64,000 bases of DNA from Pseudomonadota bacterium (GCA_020161145.1 JAIUPQ010000001.1:372001-436000); one strand, 5' to 3'; shown: positions 1-12,441, counted from the stretch's first letter. The notes: generated by a model not told the origin, from the sequence alone. Numbers and translations: made by a program.

Positions 1-544
1 GGTTGCAGGTGTCGCGATTGACCACCGGCACCTTGACCTGGCGCAGGATGCTGGAGGGATTGCCACCCGAGCGGGTGTTGCCATAGCCCACCACCACGAG
101 CCTGCGGTCATCGGGCATGTACTGCGCCTCTTCCTCAATGGTGCTGATGAAGCGCACCGGCGTCACGTCGTAGACCGGCTCGGTCAGCGTCAGGACGGCC
201 AGATCGTAGCTGTCGTCACGGCTGCGGTATTGCGGGTGCTTGGTGGCAGAGGCAACGCGGACGCGGCGGCCCTCGCCGCTCTTGAGATCCTGCGAGCCGA
301 TCAGGATGTCGAATTGCTGCCCGATGCAATGGGCGGCCGTCAGCACCTTGGTGGGGCTGACCAGCGAGCCACCGCACCACTGGGCCTTGAAGTTGTCGGC
401 CACGTTCGAAATCAGCAGCGGCACCATCCAGGGGTAGCGGCCGTCTGGGGCGGGTTTGCCGCCGACGATTTCCGGTGCGCCTGCCATGGCGCAGGTGGCG
501 CTCAGGGTCAGCAGGCCAAGCAGGCAGGTTGGTGCCAGTTTCAT
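1..544 (-). CDS. Trypsin-like serine protease, secreted, 3' end cut off by window edge
   Basis: Reading leftwards from an ATG at 544, preceded by an AGGAGAT ribosome site, the frame stays open to base 1 (181 residues seen). Residues 1-20 form a signal peptide ending around CAMAG. The mature part starts APEIVGGKPAPDGRYPWM, resembling the IVGG activation site of chymotrypsin-fold (S1) proteases. The catalytic His lies in LTAAHC (about residue 71) and the catalytic Asp in YDLAVL (about residue 111). The catalytic Ser region would lie beyond the window, so activity cannot be judged. The fold and two of the three triad residues make the family assignment firm. The substrate is unknown; export to the periplasm or medium is inferred from the signal peptide. 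Confidence 0.88.
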   Translation of the reverse strand, partial: MKLAPTCLLGLLTLSATCAMAGAPEIVGGKPAPDGRYPWMVPLLISNVADNFKAQWCGGSLVSPTKVLTAAHCIGQQFDILIGSQDLKSGEGRRVRVASATKHPQYRSRDDSYDLAVLTLTEPVYDVTPVRFISTIEEEAQYMPDDRRLVVVGYGNTRSGGNPSSILRQVKVPVVNRDTCN

Positions 545-641
545 CGGTATCTCCTCGTTGTAGATGGATGCAGCGAATTGCTGCCCTCGCATCAGACGCG
601 GAGGTTCGATAAATTGCCACCCCTAGGTTGATATGGAAAGC

Positions 642-668
642 AAAAAAGCCGCCTGAACAGGCGGCTTT
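642..668 (-). terminator. Intrinsic terminator of the Bax-inhibitor gene
   Basis: A perfect 11-bp stem (645-655 pairing with 658-668, sequence AAAGCCGCCTG) with a 2-nt loop is followed on the minus strand by a run of six U (642-647). It lies 24 bp past the stop codon of the gene at 692-1396. Confidence 0.85.
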
Positions 669-691
669 CGTGGTGGAGGGCGGCCTAGTCG

Positions 692-1396
692 TCAGTCGCG
701 CTCGCCGCCGAAGATGCCCAGCAGGGCCAGCAGGCTCTGGAACACGTTGTAGATGTCCAGGTAGATGGCCAGCGTGGCGCTGATGTAGTTGGTCTCGCCG
801 CCGTCGATCACGCGCTTGATGTCGTAGAGCATGAAGGCCGAGAACAGGCCCACGCAGATCACCGACAGCGCCACCATCATCGCGCTGGACTGCACGAAGA
901 AGTTCACGATGAAGGCCACGAACAGCATGATGGCGCCGACCATCAGGAACTTGCCCATGCCCGACAGGTCGCGCTTGATGACGCCGGCCAGCGCCGCCAT
1001 GGAGAAGAACACCAGGGCGGTGCCGCCGAAGGCCATCATGATGAGGCTGGCGCCGTTGGAAAAGCCCAGGACGGCCGCCAGCATGCGCGACAGCATCAGG
1101 CCCATGAAGAAGGTGAAGGCCAGCAACACCGCCACGCCGGTGGCCGAGTGCTTGGTCTTTTCGACGGCAAACATCAGGCCGAAGGCGCCGACGAGGAACA
1201 CCACCATGCTGACGCCGGGGCTCATGGCTGCCATCACGCCGGTGGCCACCCCGATCCAGGCGCCCAGCACGGTAGGCACCATGGACAGGGCCAGCAGCAT
1301 GTAGGTGTTGCGCAAGACGCGCTGCTGCTCGGTTTGCGAGATGGGGCCGCTCTGGCCTGCGGCCAGGCCGCCGTAGGTCTGCGCGCGATCGTTCAT
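692..1396 (-). CDS. Bax inhibitor-1/YccA family membrane protein
   Basis: A 234-residue integral membrane protein with seven closely spaced hydrophobic segments and few charged loops, typical of the BI-1/YccA/YbhL family. Family members act in the inner membrane; E. coli YccA modulates FtsH proteolysis, and others are pH-gated calcium leak channels. The start MNDRAQTYGG at 1396 is chosen because AGGAG lies about 10 bases upstream; a GTG 48 bases further up is in frame but would include that ribosome site. The gene is monocistronic with its own terminator. ftsH is also in this window (14522), but no physical link between the two is implied. Confidence 0.88.
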   Translation of the reverse strand: MNDRAQTYGGLAAGQSGPISQTEQQRVLRNTYMLLALSMVPTVLGAWIGVATGVMAAMSPGVSMVVFLVGAFGLMFAVEKTKHSATGVAVLLAFTFFMGLMLSRMLAAVLGFSNGASLIMMAFGGTALVFFSMAALAGVIKRDLSGMGKFLMVGAIMLFVAFIVNFFVQSSAMMVALSVICVGLFSAFMLYDIKRVIDGGETNYISATLAIYLDIYNVFQSLLALLGIFGGERD

Positions 1397-1456
1397 AAGG
1401 CTTGGTTTCTCCTGAGTGTGAGGCCGGTTGGAATACGTCGTCACATTTTAGTTCCC

Positions 1457-1462
1457 TATAAT
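1457..1462 (+). promoter_or_regulatory. Candidate -10 box for carA
   Basis: A perfect TATAAT about 95 bases upstream of the carA start, in the divergent interval after the Bax-inhibitor gene. No good -35 box is seen at 16-18 bp (the nearest is TTGGAA at 1428, spacing 23), so activator dependence or a weak promoter is possible. Confidence 0.45.
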
Positions 1463-1556
1463 CCCGGTCTGACCTCATCACCTTGCGCTGCCCAGGTGGT
1501 TGCCTCTTCGCACGCGCAAGGGGCGGGGCTGGGCACGTCTTTCTACGGAGTTGCCC

Positions 1557-2711
1557 TTGCTACCCCAATTGCCCCCCGCCGTGCTTGCGCTTGCAGACGG
1601 CACGGTGTTTCACGGCATCTCGATTGGCGCCGCCGGCCAGACCACGGGCGAAGTGGTGTTCAACACCGCACTGACCGGCTACCAGGAAATCCTGACCGAC
1701 CCCAGCTATGCCCGCCAGATCGTCACACTGACCTATCCGCACATAGGCAACGTGGGCGTCAACCCCGCAGACGCCGAATCGGATCGCGTGCAGGCCGCCG
1801 GCCTGGTGGTGCGCGATGTGCCCCGGCGCCTCTCCAACTTCCGCGCCACGCAGGATCTGCCCGGCTACCTGGCCGAGCAGGGCACGGTGGCCATCGCCGG
1901 CCTGGACACGCGCCAACTCACCCGCCATCTGCGCCTGCATGGGGCGGAAAACGGCTGCATCGCCACCTTTGCCGCCGGCCATACGGTCAGCGAGGCCGAC
2001 GTTGCCGCCGCGCAGGCGGCGGCGCGAGCCGCGCCCAGCATGGCCGGGCTGGACCTGGCCCGCGAAGTGTCCACCCGCACACCCTATGTCTGGACGCAGG
2101 GCGAGTGGCGGCTGAGCCCGCTGGGCTTTGACGAGACGCCGCCGCAGCGCTTTCACGTCGTGGCCTACGACTACGGCGTCAAGCGCAACATCTTGCGCAT
2201 GCTGGCCCAGCGCGGCTGCCGCCTCACCGTGGTGCCGGCCGAGACGCCAGCGGCCGAGGTGCTGGCCATGCGGCCCGACGGCGTCTTTCTGGCCAACGGG
2301 CCGGGCGATCCCGAGCCTTGCGACTACGCGATCGCCGCTGCGCAGGCCGTGATGGCGGCCAACGTGCCGCTGTTCGGCATCTGCCTGGGGCATCAGATCC
2401 TGGCGTTGGCCTCGGGCGCCAAGACCTTCAAGATGAAGTTTGGCCACCATGGTGCCAACCACCCCGTCAAAGACCTGGACAGCGGCCGCGTGGTCATCAC
2501 CAGCCAGAACCATGGCTTTGCGGTGGCCATGGACTCGCTGCCGGCGCATCTGCGCGCCACCCACGTCAGCCTCTTCGATGGCACGCTGCAAGGCATGGCC
2601 CGCACCGACAAGCCGGCCTTCAGCTTCCAGGGCCACCCAGAAGCCAGCCCGGGCCCGCACGACGTGGCCTATCTGTTCGACCGCTTCGTGGCGCTGATGC
2701 GCAAGGATTGA
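1557..2711 (+). CDS. carA: Carbamoyl-phosphate synthase, small (glutaminase) subunit
   Basis: Hydrolyses glutamine and passes ammonia to CarB for carbamoyl phosphate synthesis, feeding arginine and pyrimidine pathways. It is a 384-residue protein (E. coli 382). The N-terminal CarA domain carries [11 protein letters not shown] and [12 protein letters not shown]. The class I amidotransferase domain carries the nucleophile Cys in GICLGHQ and the His/Glu pair in FQGHPEAS. No ATG fits the N-terminus. A TTG at 1557 (start [14 protein letters not shown]) is chosen because GGAG lies six bases upstream; TTG codons at 1551 and 1500 are alternatives. It starts the carA-lysE-carB operon, with 4 bp to the next gene. 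Confidence 0.96.
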   Translation: MLPQLPPAVLALADGTVFHGISIGAAGQTTGEVVFNTALTGYQEILTDPSYARQIVTLTYPHIGNVGVNPADAESDRVQAAGLVVRDVPRRLSNFRATQDLPGYLAEQGTVAIAGLDTRQLTRHLRLHGAENGCIATFAAGHTVSEADVAAAQAAARAAPSMAGLDLAREVSTRTPYVWTQGEWRLSPLGFDETPPQRFHVVAYDYGVKRNILRMLAQRGCRLTVVPAETPAAEVLAMRPDGVFLANGPGDPEPCDYAIAAAQAVMAANVPLFGICLGHQILALASGAKTFKMKFGHHGANHPVKDLDSGRVVITSQNHGFAVAMDSLPAHLRATHVSLFDGTLQGMARTDKPAFSFQGHPEASPGPHDVAYLFDRFVALMRKD

Positions 2712-2715
2712 CACC

Positions 2716-3360
2716 ATGTTCGGCATCACCGATCTGGGCACTTACGTTGCCGGCGTGATCTTCATCGTGCTGCTGCCCGGCCCCAACTCGCTGTACGTGC
2801 TGTCGGTGGCGGCCCAGCGCGGCGTGCGCCCCGGCTATGCGGCGGCCTGCGGGGTGTTCGTGGGCGACACGGTGCTGATGCTGGTGGCGGCGCTGGGTGG
2901 GGCCTCGCTGCTCAACTCCAGCCCCGCGCTGTTTCTGGCCGTCAAAGTGGTGGGCGCGCTGTACCTGGGCTGGCTCGGCCTGCAGTTGCTGCTGGCGGCG
3001 TGGCGCGGCTGGCGCCAGCCGATGGCGCAGCCGGCGCCGGCCCGGCCGGTGGACGCGCGCCAGCCGTTTCGCAAGGCGCTGCTGATCAGCCTGCTCAACC
3101 CCAAAGCCATCCTGTTCCTGCTGTCGTTCTTCGTGCAGTTCGTCGATCCGCACTATGCCTACCCGGCCCTGACGTTTTTGCTGCTGGGCGCCATCATCCA
3201 GTTTTTCAGCTTCCTCTACCTCTCAACCCTGATCTTCGGCGGCGCGCGGCTGGCCACGGCCTTCCGCTCGCGCCGACGGCTCACCAGCGCCGCCAACGCC
3301 GGCGTCGGCAGCCTGTTCCTCGGCTTCGGCGCCAAGCTGGCGGCCGCCACCGCGTCGTAA
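2716..3360 (+). CDS. LysE/RhtB family amino-acid exporter
   Basis: A 214-residue inner-membrane protein with about six hydrophobic helices. The N-terminus has GVIFIVLLPGPNSLYVL, matching the LysE/LeuE/RhtB signature PGPN, followed by a charged central loop and LLISLLNPKAILFL, the second conserved family motif with its Asn-Pro. Members export amino acids such as lysine, arginine, leucine or homoserine. It sits between carA and carB with 4-bp and 12-bp gaps, so it is co-transcribed with arginine/pyrimidine precursor synthesis. A role in relieving amino-acid (perhaps arginine-type) overflow is only inference; the substrate cannot be read from sequence. Confidence 0.9.
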   Translation: MFGITDLGTYVAGVIFIVLLPGPNSLYVLSVAAQRGVRPGYAAACGVFVGDTVLMLVAALGGASLLNSSPALFLAVKVVGALYLGWLGLQLLLAAWRGWRQPMAQPAPARPVDARQPFRKALLISLLNPKAILFLLSFFVQFVDPHYAYPALTFLLLGAIIQFFSFLYLSTLIFGGARLATAFRSRRRLTSAANAGVGSLFLGFGAKLAAATAS

Positions 3361-3372
3361 AACCACACTGAC

Positions 3373-6645
<3,273 letters not shown>

Positions 6646-6667
6646 CAGCGCGCCGTGGGCTGACGGT

Positions 6668-6697
6668 GGGCGTGAGGCGCTAGCGCGCCCCACGCCC
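6668..6697 (+). terminator. Candidate hairpin after carB
   Basis: GGGCGTG (6668-6674) pairs with CACGCCC (6691-6697), and an inner GGCGC/GCGCC extends the stem around a TAGC loop. There is no U-run, so it may stabilise the mRNA end or work with Rho rather than act as an intrinsic terminator. Confidence 0.4.
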
Positions 6698-6813
6698 CGC
6701 GCTCGACCCCACCCAGTCTTGCCCGGCCCTGGAGTGCCGGCATGCGCTGCCGCATGCGCCACCGCCCGAGTCCCACGGACGGCGCAGGCGGACCTGGGTG
6801 TGTAGACCTAGGG

Positions 6814-6852
6814 TTGTCACCAATTTGTGCGATTTTTTCGCATAAATACAAT
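6814..6852 (+). promoter_or_regulatory. Pho-box-like promoter upstream of acid phosphatase
   Basis: TTGTCAC (6814-6820), a 4-base spacer CAAT and TTGTGCG (6825-6831) follow the 7+4+7 layout of PhoB boxes (consensus CTGTCAT repeats). The first half matches the pstS box half-site at 18688 exactly. Candidate -10 sequences follow at 6841-6847 (CATAAAT) or 6847-6852 (TACAAT; with TTGTGC as -35 the spacing is 16). PhoB dependence is inferred from layout and from the downstream phosphatase. Confidence 0.55.
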
Positions 6853-6884
6853 GCGCCATCACCACTTCCGGATCGCGCGACACC

Positions 6885-7691
6885 ATGGCTGCAAGGGCTC
6901 TGATTGGATTTTTGGCGCTTGGACTGCTGACCGTCCAGGAGGCAGGCGCGGCGTCGCCGCAGTGGCAAAACCCGCCGGTCAGCAGCAAGGGCGTCAAGCC
7001 CTATTTCGACAGCACCAGCCTGCACAGCCAGGAGTTACCACCGCCGCCGGCCGTCGATTCGCTGCTGGATCAGCGCGACGTGGCCACCGTGGTGGCGTTC
7101 CAGGCGGTAGACGCTGCGCGCCGCAAAGAGGCGGGAGAAGATGCCCGGTGGCTGTTCGACCGGTTCGAGCAAGCCTTTGGCCAGGGGCCTATTCGCGGCG
7201 ACGCGCGGCCTGCCCTGGTGACGTTGTTGAGCCGTACGCTCAAGCAAGTGGGGGGGCCTACTTTTGCGGCCAAAGCGGTGCATCAGCGCGCGCGCCCCTA
7301 TCAGCGCATGAAGCTGGCGCAGGTTTGCGGACGCGCAGCGGACGGCGTGGACGACGCCGACGCCGACATGCGCACCTCCTACCCCTCAGGCCACGCCGCC
7401 TACGGCTGGGCGGTCGGCCTGGTGTTGGCGCGGGTCGCCCCGGCACGTGCCGAGGCGCTGCTGAGCCGTGCGCAGACCTATGCGGAGAGCCGGGTGGTTT
7501 GCGGCGTGCATTTCCCCAGCGACGTCGAGGCGGGCCGGCAGATGGCCACGGCCGTGGTTGCGCAACTGGATCGCCACGCCGAGTTCCAGCGTGACCTGGA
7601 ACTGGCCAAGGCCGAGCTGACGGCTTCGCCCCCTGCTGCTGCCTCCGCCCCCGCTTCCGCCTCGTCCACTATCCCGGCCCCCGCCAAATAG
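6885..7691 (+). CDS. Class A non-specific acid phosphatase (PAP2 superfamily), secreted
   Basis: A 268-residue protein with an N-terminal signal peptide (cleavage near QEAGAA). It carries all parts of the PAP2 phosphatase signature: KxxxxxxRP as KAVHQRARP (about residues 126-134), PSGH in YPSGHAAYGW (about 165), and SRxxxxxHxxxD as SRVVCGVHFPSD (about 203-214). Such periplasmic enzymes release phosphate from many organic phosphomonoesters. The C-terminal 30 residues are a low-complexity Ala/Pro/Ser tail. A Pho-box-like site lies 54 bp upstream, and the next gene, 19 bp downstream, is a TonB-dependent receptor, suggesting a phosphate-scavenging pair. Alternative starts were not needed. Confidence 0.9.
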   Translation: MAARALIGFLALGLLTVQEAGAASPQWQNPPVSSKGVKPYFDSTSLHSQELPPPPAVDSLLDQRDVATVVAFQAVDAARRKEAGEDARWLFDRFEQAFGQGPIRGDARPALVTLLSRTLKQVGGPTFAAKAVHQRARPYQRMKLAQVCGRAADGVDDADADMRTSYPSGHAAYGWAVGLVLARVAPARAEALLSRAQTYAESRVVCGVHFPSDVEAGRQMATAVVAQLDRHAEFQRDLELAKAELTASPPAAASAPASASSTIPAPAK

Positions 7692-7710
7692 CCCACCCAC
7701 TGGAGTAGAT

Positions 7711-10431
7711 GTGACCTACCGCCTCAACCTGATCGCCCTGGCCTGTGCCAGCCTCGCCCTGCCGGCCCTCGCGGACACCCCCGCCGCAGACGAGCCCAAG
7801 CCGCAGCGCGTGGAGATCACCGGCACCATGATCAAGCGGATCGACTCGGAAACTCCCGCGCCGGTCAAGGTGCTCAAGCGGGACGACATCCTGCGCTCCG
7901 GCGCGACCACGGTGGACGAGCTGTTGCGCATGGATCCCTCCACCGGTGCCGGCGGCCTGGACGACATGGGCACGGGCAGCGGCTTCTCCGCAGGCACGGC
8001 CTCGATCTCCATGCGCGGCATGGGCTCGGCTGCCACGCTGGTGCTGGTCAACGGCCGCCGCATCTCGCCAGCGGCGGTGGTGGACGTCAACAGCGGCCAG
8101 TCCACCATCTTCAACGTCAACTCCATCCCGATGTCGGCGATCGAGCGCATTGAAATTCTCAAGTCCGGCGCCTCGTCCTTGTACGGCTCCGATGCGCTGG
8201 CGGGGGTCGTCAACGTGATCCTGCGCAACAACTACACCGGCAAGCTGATCGAGCTGAACGCCAAGCAGCGCTTCGACGGCCTGTTCAAGAGTCACACCGC
8301 CAACGGCGTCTGGGGTGTGGGCGATTTCGGCGAGGACGGCTACAACGTGTTCGTCGGCGTGGAGCTGTTCAAGCGCGATGGCGTGGGCATCACCGAGGCG
8401 CCCGATCTGGTGCAGTCGGGTCTGCTGTCGTCGCTGTACAGCCGGCTGACGCCCAGCTCAAGCTCCTCCTACCCGGGCAACCTCTACACCTACAACAACG
8501 GCAGCTCGGGCAGCTTTCGGGGCATGCTGTCGCCCAACTGCGCCACCCCGGGGCCTTATTCGGCCACGGTGTCCACGCCGACCTGCCTGTGGGACTCCAC
8601 CCGGTTTGCGCAGTACACGGGGGCGCAGGAGCGTGGCTCGGTCTTCGTGCGGGGCAGCTATGCGCTCAGCGGCGACACCACGCTCAATGCCGAGCTGATG
8701 GCATCCACCACCACCAACGACTACGACGGCGCGCCATCGAGCCGCACCGAAATGGTGACCGCCTGGGGCGATGCCGAGGGCAACACCATCCGCTTCAACG
8801 GTCTGGCGCTGCCGGCCACCCATCCGGACAACCCCACCCGCCTGGCCAGCGTCTCCAATCCGGTCCAGTTGCCCAACTCCAGCGGCGGCATGGTCACTTA
8901 TACGCAGCCCACGGTGCTGGGGTTGCGCTACCGGTTCGCCGACATCCCTTACAGCTACCACACCAAGGCCGAGAACCTGCGGGCCGTGCTGAGCGGTACC
9001 ACCACGCTGGGCGAGTGGGATATCGACGCCGGCCTGCTGCACCACTACCAGCGCAACTCCAAGCGGCTGGGCGGCCGTCTCAGCCTGTCCGGGCTCAACC
9101 AGGCGCTGGCCGATGGCAGCTACCGCTTTGGCGGCAACAACAGCCCCGAGGTGCTGGCGCAGATCTCGCCGATGGTGAGCGACTCGGGCGTCTCGACGAC
9201 CTCGTCGGCGGATCTGCGCGGCTCGCGTCAGATTGGCCAGCTGGCCGGTGGTGCGGCCATGCTGGGCCTGGGCGCCGAGCTGCGCCATGAGGGCTTCGAG
9301 GTGGATGCGGATAGCCGCACCGCAGCCGGCGACATCATTGGCCGCGGCATTGCCGAGGCCAACGGCAGCCGCAACATTGCGGCGGCCTATGCCGAGTTGC
9401 AGTTGCCACTGATCCAAGGCCTGGAGACGCAGTCCGCATTGCGCGTCGAGCGCTACACCGACTTCGGCAGCGCCATCACCGCCAAGCTGGGGGCCAAGTA
9501 CAACCTGAGCTCGGTCGTTGCGCTGCGCGGCTCCTGGGCCAACGGCTTTCGGGCGCCTTCGTTGTCGCAGAGCACGGACTCCACCGTGTTTGCGTTCAGC
9601 TCGGGCCTGCGCGACCCCAAGCTGTGCCCGGTCTATGACCGCACCAACGTCAACTGCGCGTTGAGCATCTCCACCGTGTCGCTGTCCAACCCCAACCTGA
9701 AGCCCGAGAAGTCCGACGCCTACACCCTGGGCATGCTGATCCAGCCGACACCCGAAAGCGAGATCGTGCTGGATGCCTGGTACATCGAGCGCCGCGGCGA
9801 GATCGACCGCCTCAGCTCCCAGGAGGTGCTCAACCGCCAGGACGAGTTCCCCGGCGCGGTGCTGCGGCTGGACAGCGGGCAGGTCTACCAGGTGCGGCGC
9901 TCCTACCTGAACCTGGCCAAGTCCGCGACCACCGGGGTGGACTATGAGTTGAGCCAGCGCTTCAAGCTGGACGACGAGCTGGGCCGCCTGCGGCTGAGCG
10001 TCAGTGGCACCTACATGTTCTCTCGCAAGCGCCAGACCGAGGCGGGCCAGCCGACGCGGCAAACCGTCGGCTACTACCTGGTGCCGCGCAACAAGTTCCG
10101 CGCGGGCGCCAACTGGACGGTGGGCGACTGGTCCAACTCGCTGGCCCTGAACTACCAGAGCGGCTTTCAGAGCTTTGACGCCGGCAACACCTGCGACGCC
10201 ACCCTGGTCAAGGCGGGCTACGAGAACCTGTGCCGCATCAGCGCATGGAAGACCGTCGATCTGTCGGTCAGCTACACGGGCTTTGCGGGCGTCAAACTCA
10301 GTGCCACGGTGCGCAACCTGACGGGCGCGAAGCCGCCGCTGGATCCGAACGAAACGGAAATCGGGGTGAACAGCGCGGTAGCCAATGCGCTGGGGCGCTA
10401 CCTGTCGCTGACGGCCTCGTACGAGTTCTGA
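7711..10431 (+). CDS. TonB-dependent outer-membrane receptor
   Basis: A 906-residue receptor. A signal peptide (about residues 1-21, cleaved near ALA-DT) is followed by the plug-domain start VEITGTMIKR, plug motifs VLVNGRRISPAAV, IERIEILKSGASSLYGSDA and GVVNVILR, then a 22-strand-type barrel with LRGSWANGFRAPSL and SNPNLKPEKSDAYTLGM, ending in an aromatic C-terminus (TASYEF). This resembles the large Xanthomonas-like receptors that import organic ligands rather than classical siderophore receptors; the ligand is not evident. GTG at 7711 is preceded by TGGAG. It is 19 bp after the acid phosphatase, so joint expression under phosphate starvation is plausible but unproven. Confidence 0.92.
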   Translation: MTYRLNLIALACASLALPALADTPAADEPKPQRVEITGTMIKRIDSETPAPVKVLKRDDILRSGATTVDELLRMDPSTGAGGLDDMGTGSGFSAGTASISMRGMGSAATLVLVNGRRISPAAVVDVNSGQSTIFNVNSIPMSAIERIEILKSGASSLYGSDALAGVVNVILRNNYTGKLIELNAKQRFDGLFKSHTANGVWGVGDFGEDGYNVFVGVELFKRDGVGITEAPDLVQSGLLSSLYSRLTPSSSSSYPGNLYTYNNGSSGSFRGMLSPNCATPGPYSATVSTPTCLWDSTRFAQYTGAQERGSVFVRGSYALSGDTTLNAELMASTTTNDYDGAPSSRTEMVTAWGDAEGNTIRFNGLALPATHPDNPTRLASVSNPVQLPNSSGGMVTYTQPTVLGLRYRFADIPYSYHTKAENLRAVLSGTTTLGEWDIDAGLLHHYQRNSKRLGGRLSLSGLNQALADGSYRFGGNNSPEVLAQISPMVSDSGVSTTSSADLRGSRQIGQLAGGAAMLGLGAELRHEGFEVDADSRTAAGDIIGRGIAEANGSRNIAAAYAELQLPLIQGLETQSALRVERYTDFGSAITAKLGAKYNLSSVVALRGSWANGFRAPSLSQSTDSTVFAFSSGLRDPKLCPVYDRTNVNCALSISTVSLSNPNLKPEKSDAYTLGMLIQPTPESEIVLDAWYIERRGEIDRLSSQEVLNRQDEFPGAVLRLDSGQVYQVRRSYLNLAKSATTGVDYELSQRFKLDDELGRLRLSVSGTYMFSRKRQTEAGQPTRQTVGYYLVPRNKFRAGANWTVGDWSNSLALNYQSGFQSFDAGNTCDATLVKAGYENLCRISAWKTVDLSVSYTGFAGVKLSATVRNLTGAKPPLDPNETEIGVNSAVANALGRYLSLTASYEF

Positions 10432-10455
10432 AGGCAGCTCGGCGCTCACGCGCCC

Positions 10456-11313
10456 TCAGCCACCCGATGTGGTTGGGCGGTCTTCATCCTGCGGCCGATC
10501 GACAGGTTCGAAATAGCTTTGCAGCCCGAAGCTGAACCGGATCGTGCCGCCTTGCTGCTGTCCGCGTGCCTCCGCGTAGGCCACCTGGCGATTGAGCATC
10601 CCGCTGTAGCGTGACGAGCAGCGCTTTGCCAGTGCCGTCAACTCATGCACGTCGTCCTGCAAAAGACCTTTGCCGGTGATCGAGTGCAGCAGATGCGGCT
10701 TGCCTTCGGCCTCGGTATGGAAATTGGCCCAGGCCGCATGCATGCGGTCTGCGGCGATGCCGACGGTGCGGCGGTAGCTCTGCAACTCTTCGCCGGCCGC
10801 CCGGTCGGGGTTGGCGCGGCAGACGCGTCCCGCGTCATCCAGCATCACCGCGCCTTGCGCCAGCCAGGCGTCCAGCAGCGCCTTGGGGGGGACGCCTTTG
10901 GTGACCTCCTGAATCAGGTCTTCGAATGACTCCTCACCCGGCGCGCAGCCCGAGCTGCGCTTGGCCAGCGGCCGGGGCGAGCCCGATTTGGTCAGGTAGC
11001 GGGGGTCACCGCTCCACAACTCCATGACCCGGGAGACCAGGCTCTTGCCCGGGCGCACGAAATGGGCCAGTGGATCCTCGCTGCCGATGCGCTTGACGTC
11101 TTTGCGATGGACCCCTGTCAACGTGCTCACGGCCGCGTCGGTGACGCGCCGCTTCTCGCCATTCAGGTGTTGGACAGCCTGCTCGATGTAGGCCCGCTTG
11201 AGCAACTCGCTCATGTCGGTCAGCAGCACACCTTCGCGCACGGCCAGCCTAAGAACCGGCTGCAACAGATCCAAAGCCATCTGGAGCGTCTGCTCCTTGT
11301 TCGTATCGCTCAT
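10456..11313 (-). CDS. DUF6502 family protein
   Basis: A soluble protein of about 285 residues starting MSDTNKEQTLQMALDLLQPV; no signal peptide or membrane segment. An N-terminal helical part (LAVREGVLLTDMSELLKRAYIEQA ... TDAAVSTLTGVHRKDVKRI) looks like a winged-helix or HTH-type region. This pattern is seen in DUF6502 proteins, which are common in Burkholderiales and have no established function. An ATG three codons upstream (11322) is equally possible, since neither has a strong ribosome site. It lies 97 bp downstream of a DMT exporter on the same strand and converges on the TonB receptor. A regulatory role is only a guess from the HTH-like segment. Confidence 0.7.
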   Translation of the reverse strand: MSDTNKEQTLQMALDLLQPVLRLAVREGVLLTDMSELLKRAYIEQAVQHLNGEKRRVTDAAVSTLTGVHRKDVKRIGSEDPLAHFVRPGKSLVSRVMELWSGDPRYLTKSGSPRPLAKRSSGCAPGEESFEDLIQEVTKGVPPKALLDAWLAQGAVMLDDAGRVCRANPDRAAGEELQSYRRTVGIAADRMHAAWANFHTEAEGKPHLLHSITGKGLLQDDVHELTALAKRCSSRYSGMLNRQVAYAEARGQQQGGTIRFSFGLQSYFEPVDRPQDEDRPTTSGG

Positions 11314-11410
11314 GGCAATCATCTGGGAACACGTCGCACAACCCGCACCGCGAGGGGTGCGTCCGTAGCGAACATGGTGCCATGAAGCTCGCTTGCAAGC
11401 CCGAGACGCC

Positions 11411-12301
11411 TCACCCTCGCCCCGCGGGCCGCATCGCCAGCACCAAGGCCGCGCCAATCAAGCCGCCGCCCGCTGCGTGGGCCCAGGTCACCGGCTCGCC
11501 CAACAGCAGCCAGCCCCACAGGACGGCAAAGAGGGGAACCACGAAGGTCACCGTCAGCGCCTTCAGCGGCCCCACATCGGCAATCAGCTGAAAGTAGAGG
11601 ATGTAGGCCAGCGAGGTGCACAGCAAACCCAGGGCCAGCAGCGCCAGCCATACGGTGGGCGTGACGGTGGCCCAATCGGGTGCGTGCACACTGGCATCCC
11701 AGGCCATGAAGGGCGCCAACAGCAGCACGGCGCCAACCTGGCTGCCCAGCGCGACGAGGCGGCTGTCCAGGCCGCCCTTGTCGCCGATCCAGCGCCGGGT
11801 CAGGTAGCCGGCCAGGCCGTAGCAGGCGGTGGCCACCAGGCAGGCGGCCACGCCGCCCAGCAGCGCGGCGTTGACCTCGGCCGGGCCGGTGCGCGTGAGC
11901 AGGGCCACGCCGGCCAGGCCCAGCAGCACGCTGGCCAGCTTGGCGGGGGTCAGGCGCTCGCCAAACAGCGCCGCGCCGATCAGCACGCCCATCAGCGGCG
12001 TGGTGGCGTTGAGGATGGCGCTGTAGCCGGCGGGCAGCACACGTGCCGCCAGCGCGTACATCAGGAACGGCACGCCCGAATTGATGGCACCCAGCAGCAG
12101 CGTGGCGCGCAGCTTGCCGTCGTAGCGCCAGGGCGTGCGCAGCAAGGCCAGCAGCAGCACCAGCCCCAGTGCGGCCAGCACCACACGGCCAAAGGCCGTG
12201 GGCACGGCGCCCAGCACCGGGGCGGTGATGCGCATGAACAGAAAGCTCGCGCCCCAAAGGGCGGCAAGCAGCAACAGGCGGATGAGGCTGGGCAAGGGCA
12301 T
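11411..12301 (-). CDS. EamA/DMT-superfamily permease
   Basis: A 296-residue inner-membrane protein with ten predicted helices in two EamA repeats. Visible family features are the N-terminal [19 protein letters not shown], the pattern [14 protein letters not shown] at the end of the first repeat, and [33 protein letters not shown] near the C-terminus. DMT proteins export metabolites or drugs; the substrate is unknown. It points away from greA, with which it shares the 140-bp divergent interval. Confidence 0.88.
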   Translation of the reverse strand: MPLPSLIRLLLLAALWGASFLFMRITAPVLGAVPTAFGRVVLAALGLVLLLALLRTPWRYDGKLRATLLLGAINSGVPFLMYALAARVLPAGYSAILNATTPLMGVLIGAALFGERLTPAKLASVLLGLAGVALLTRTGPAEVNAALLGGVAACLVATACYGLAGYLTRRWIGDKGGLDSRLVALGSQVGAVLLLAPFMAWDASVHAPDWATVTPTVWLALLALGLLCTSLAYILYFQLIADVGPLKALTVTFVVPLFAVLWGWLLLGEPVTWAHAAGGGLIGAALVLAMRPAGRG

Positions 12302-12391
12302 GGTGCGATTGTGGGTGCCCCCAGGCTGGCTTGGCGCCGCAATCGGACGGGGTGGTGCGGCGGCCGACTCTTGGCATAATCCAGCCCCACC

Positions 12392-12426
12392 ACCGCCGAG
12401 GCCATCGCACTCGGCGGTTTGCTTTT
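12392..12426 (+). terminator. Terminator-like hairpin in the greA leader
   Basis: ACCGCCGAG (12392-12400) pairs perfectly with CTCGGCGGT (12410-12418) around a 9-nt loop and runs straight into TTTGCTTTT. It lies between a CATAAT -10-like box (12375-12380) and the greA start at 12442, so it could end a short leader transcript. A -35 box is not clear. Confidence 0.6.
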
Positions 12427-12441
12427 AGGAACCGACTTGCC

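Noticed and set aside
1483-1556. Longer carA N-terminus from the TTG at 1500.
   Set aside because: The extra residues (Arg/Gly-rich) do not resemble CarA, and the GGAG ribosome site lies inside that stretch.
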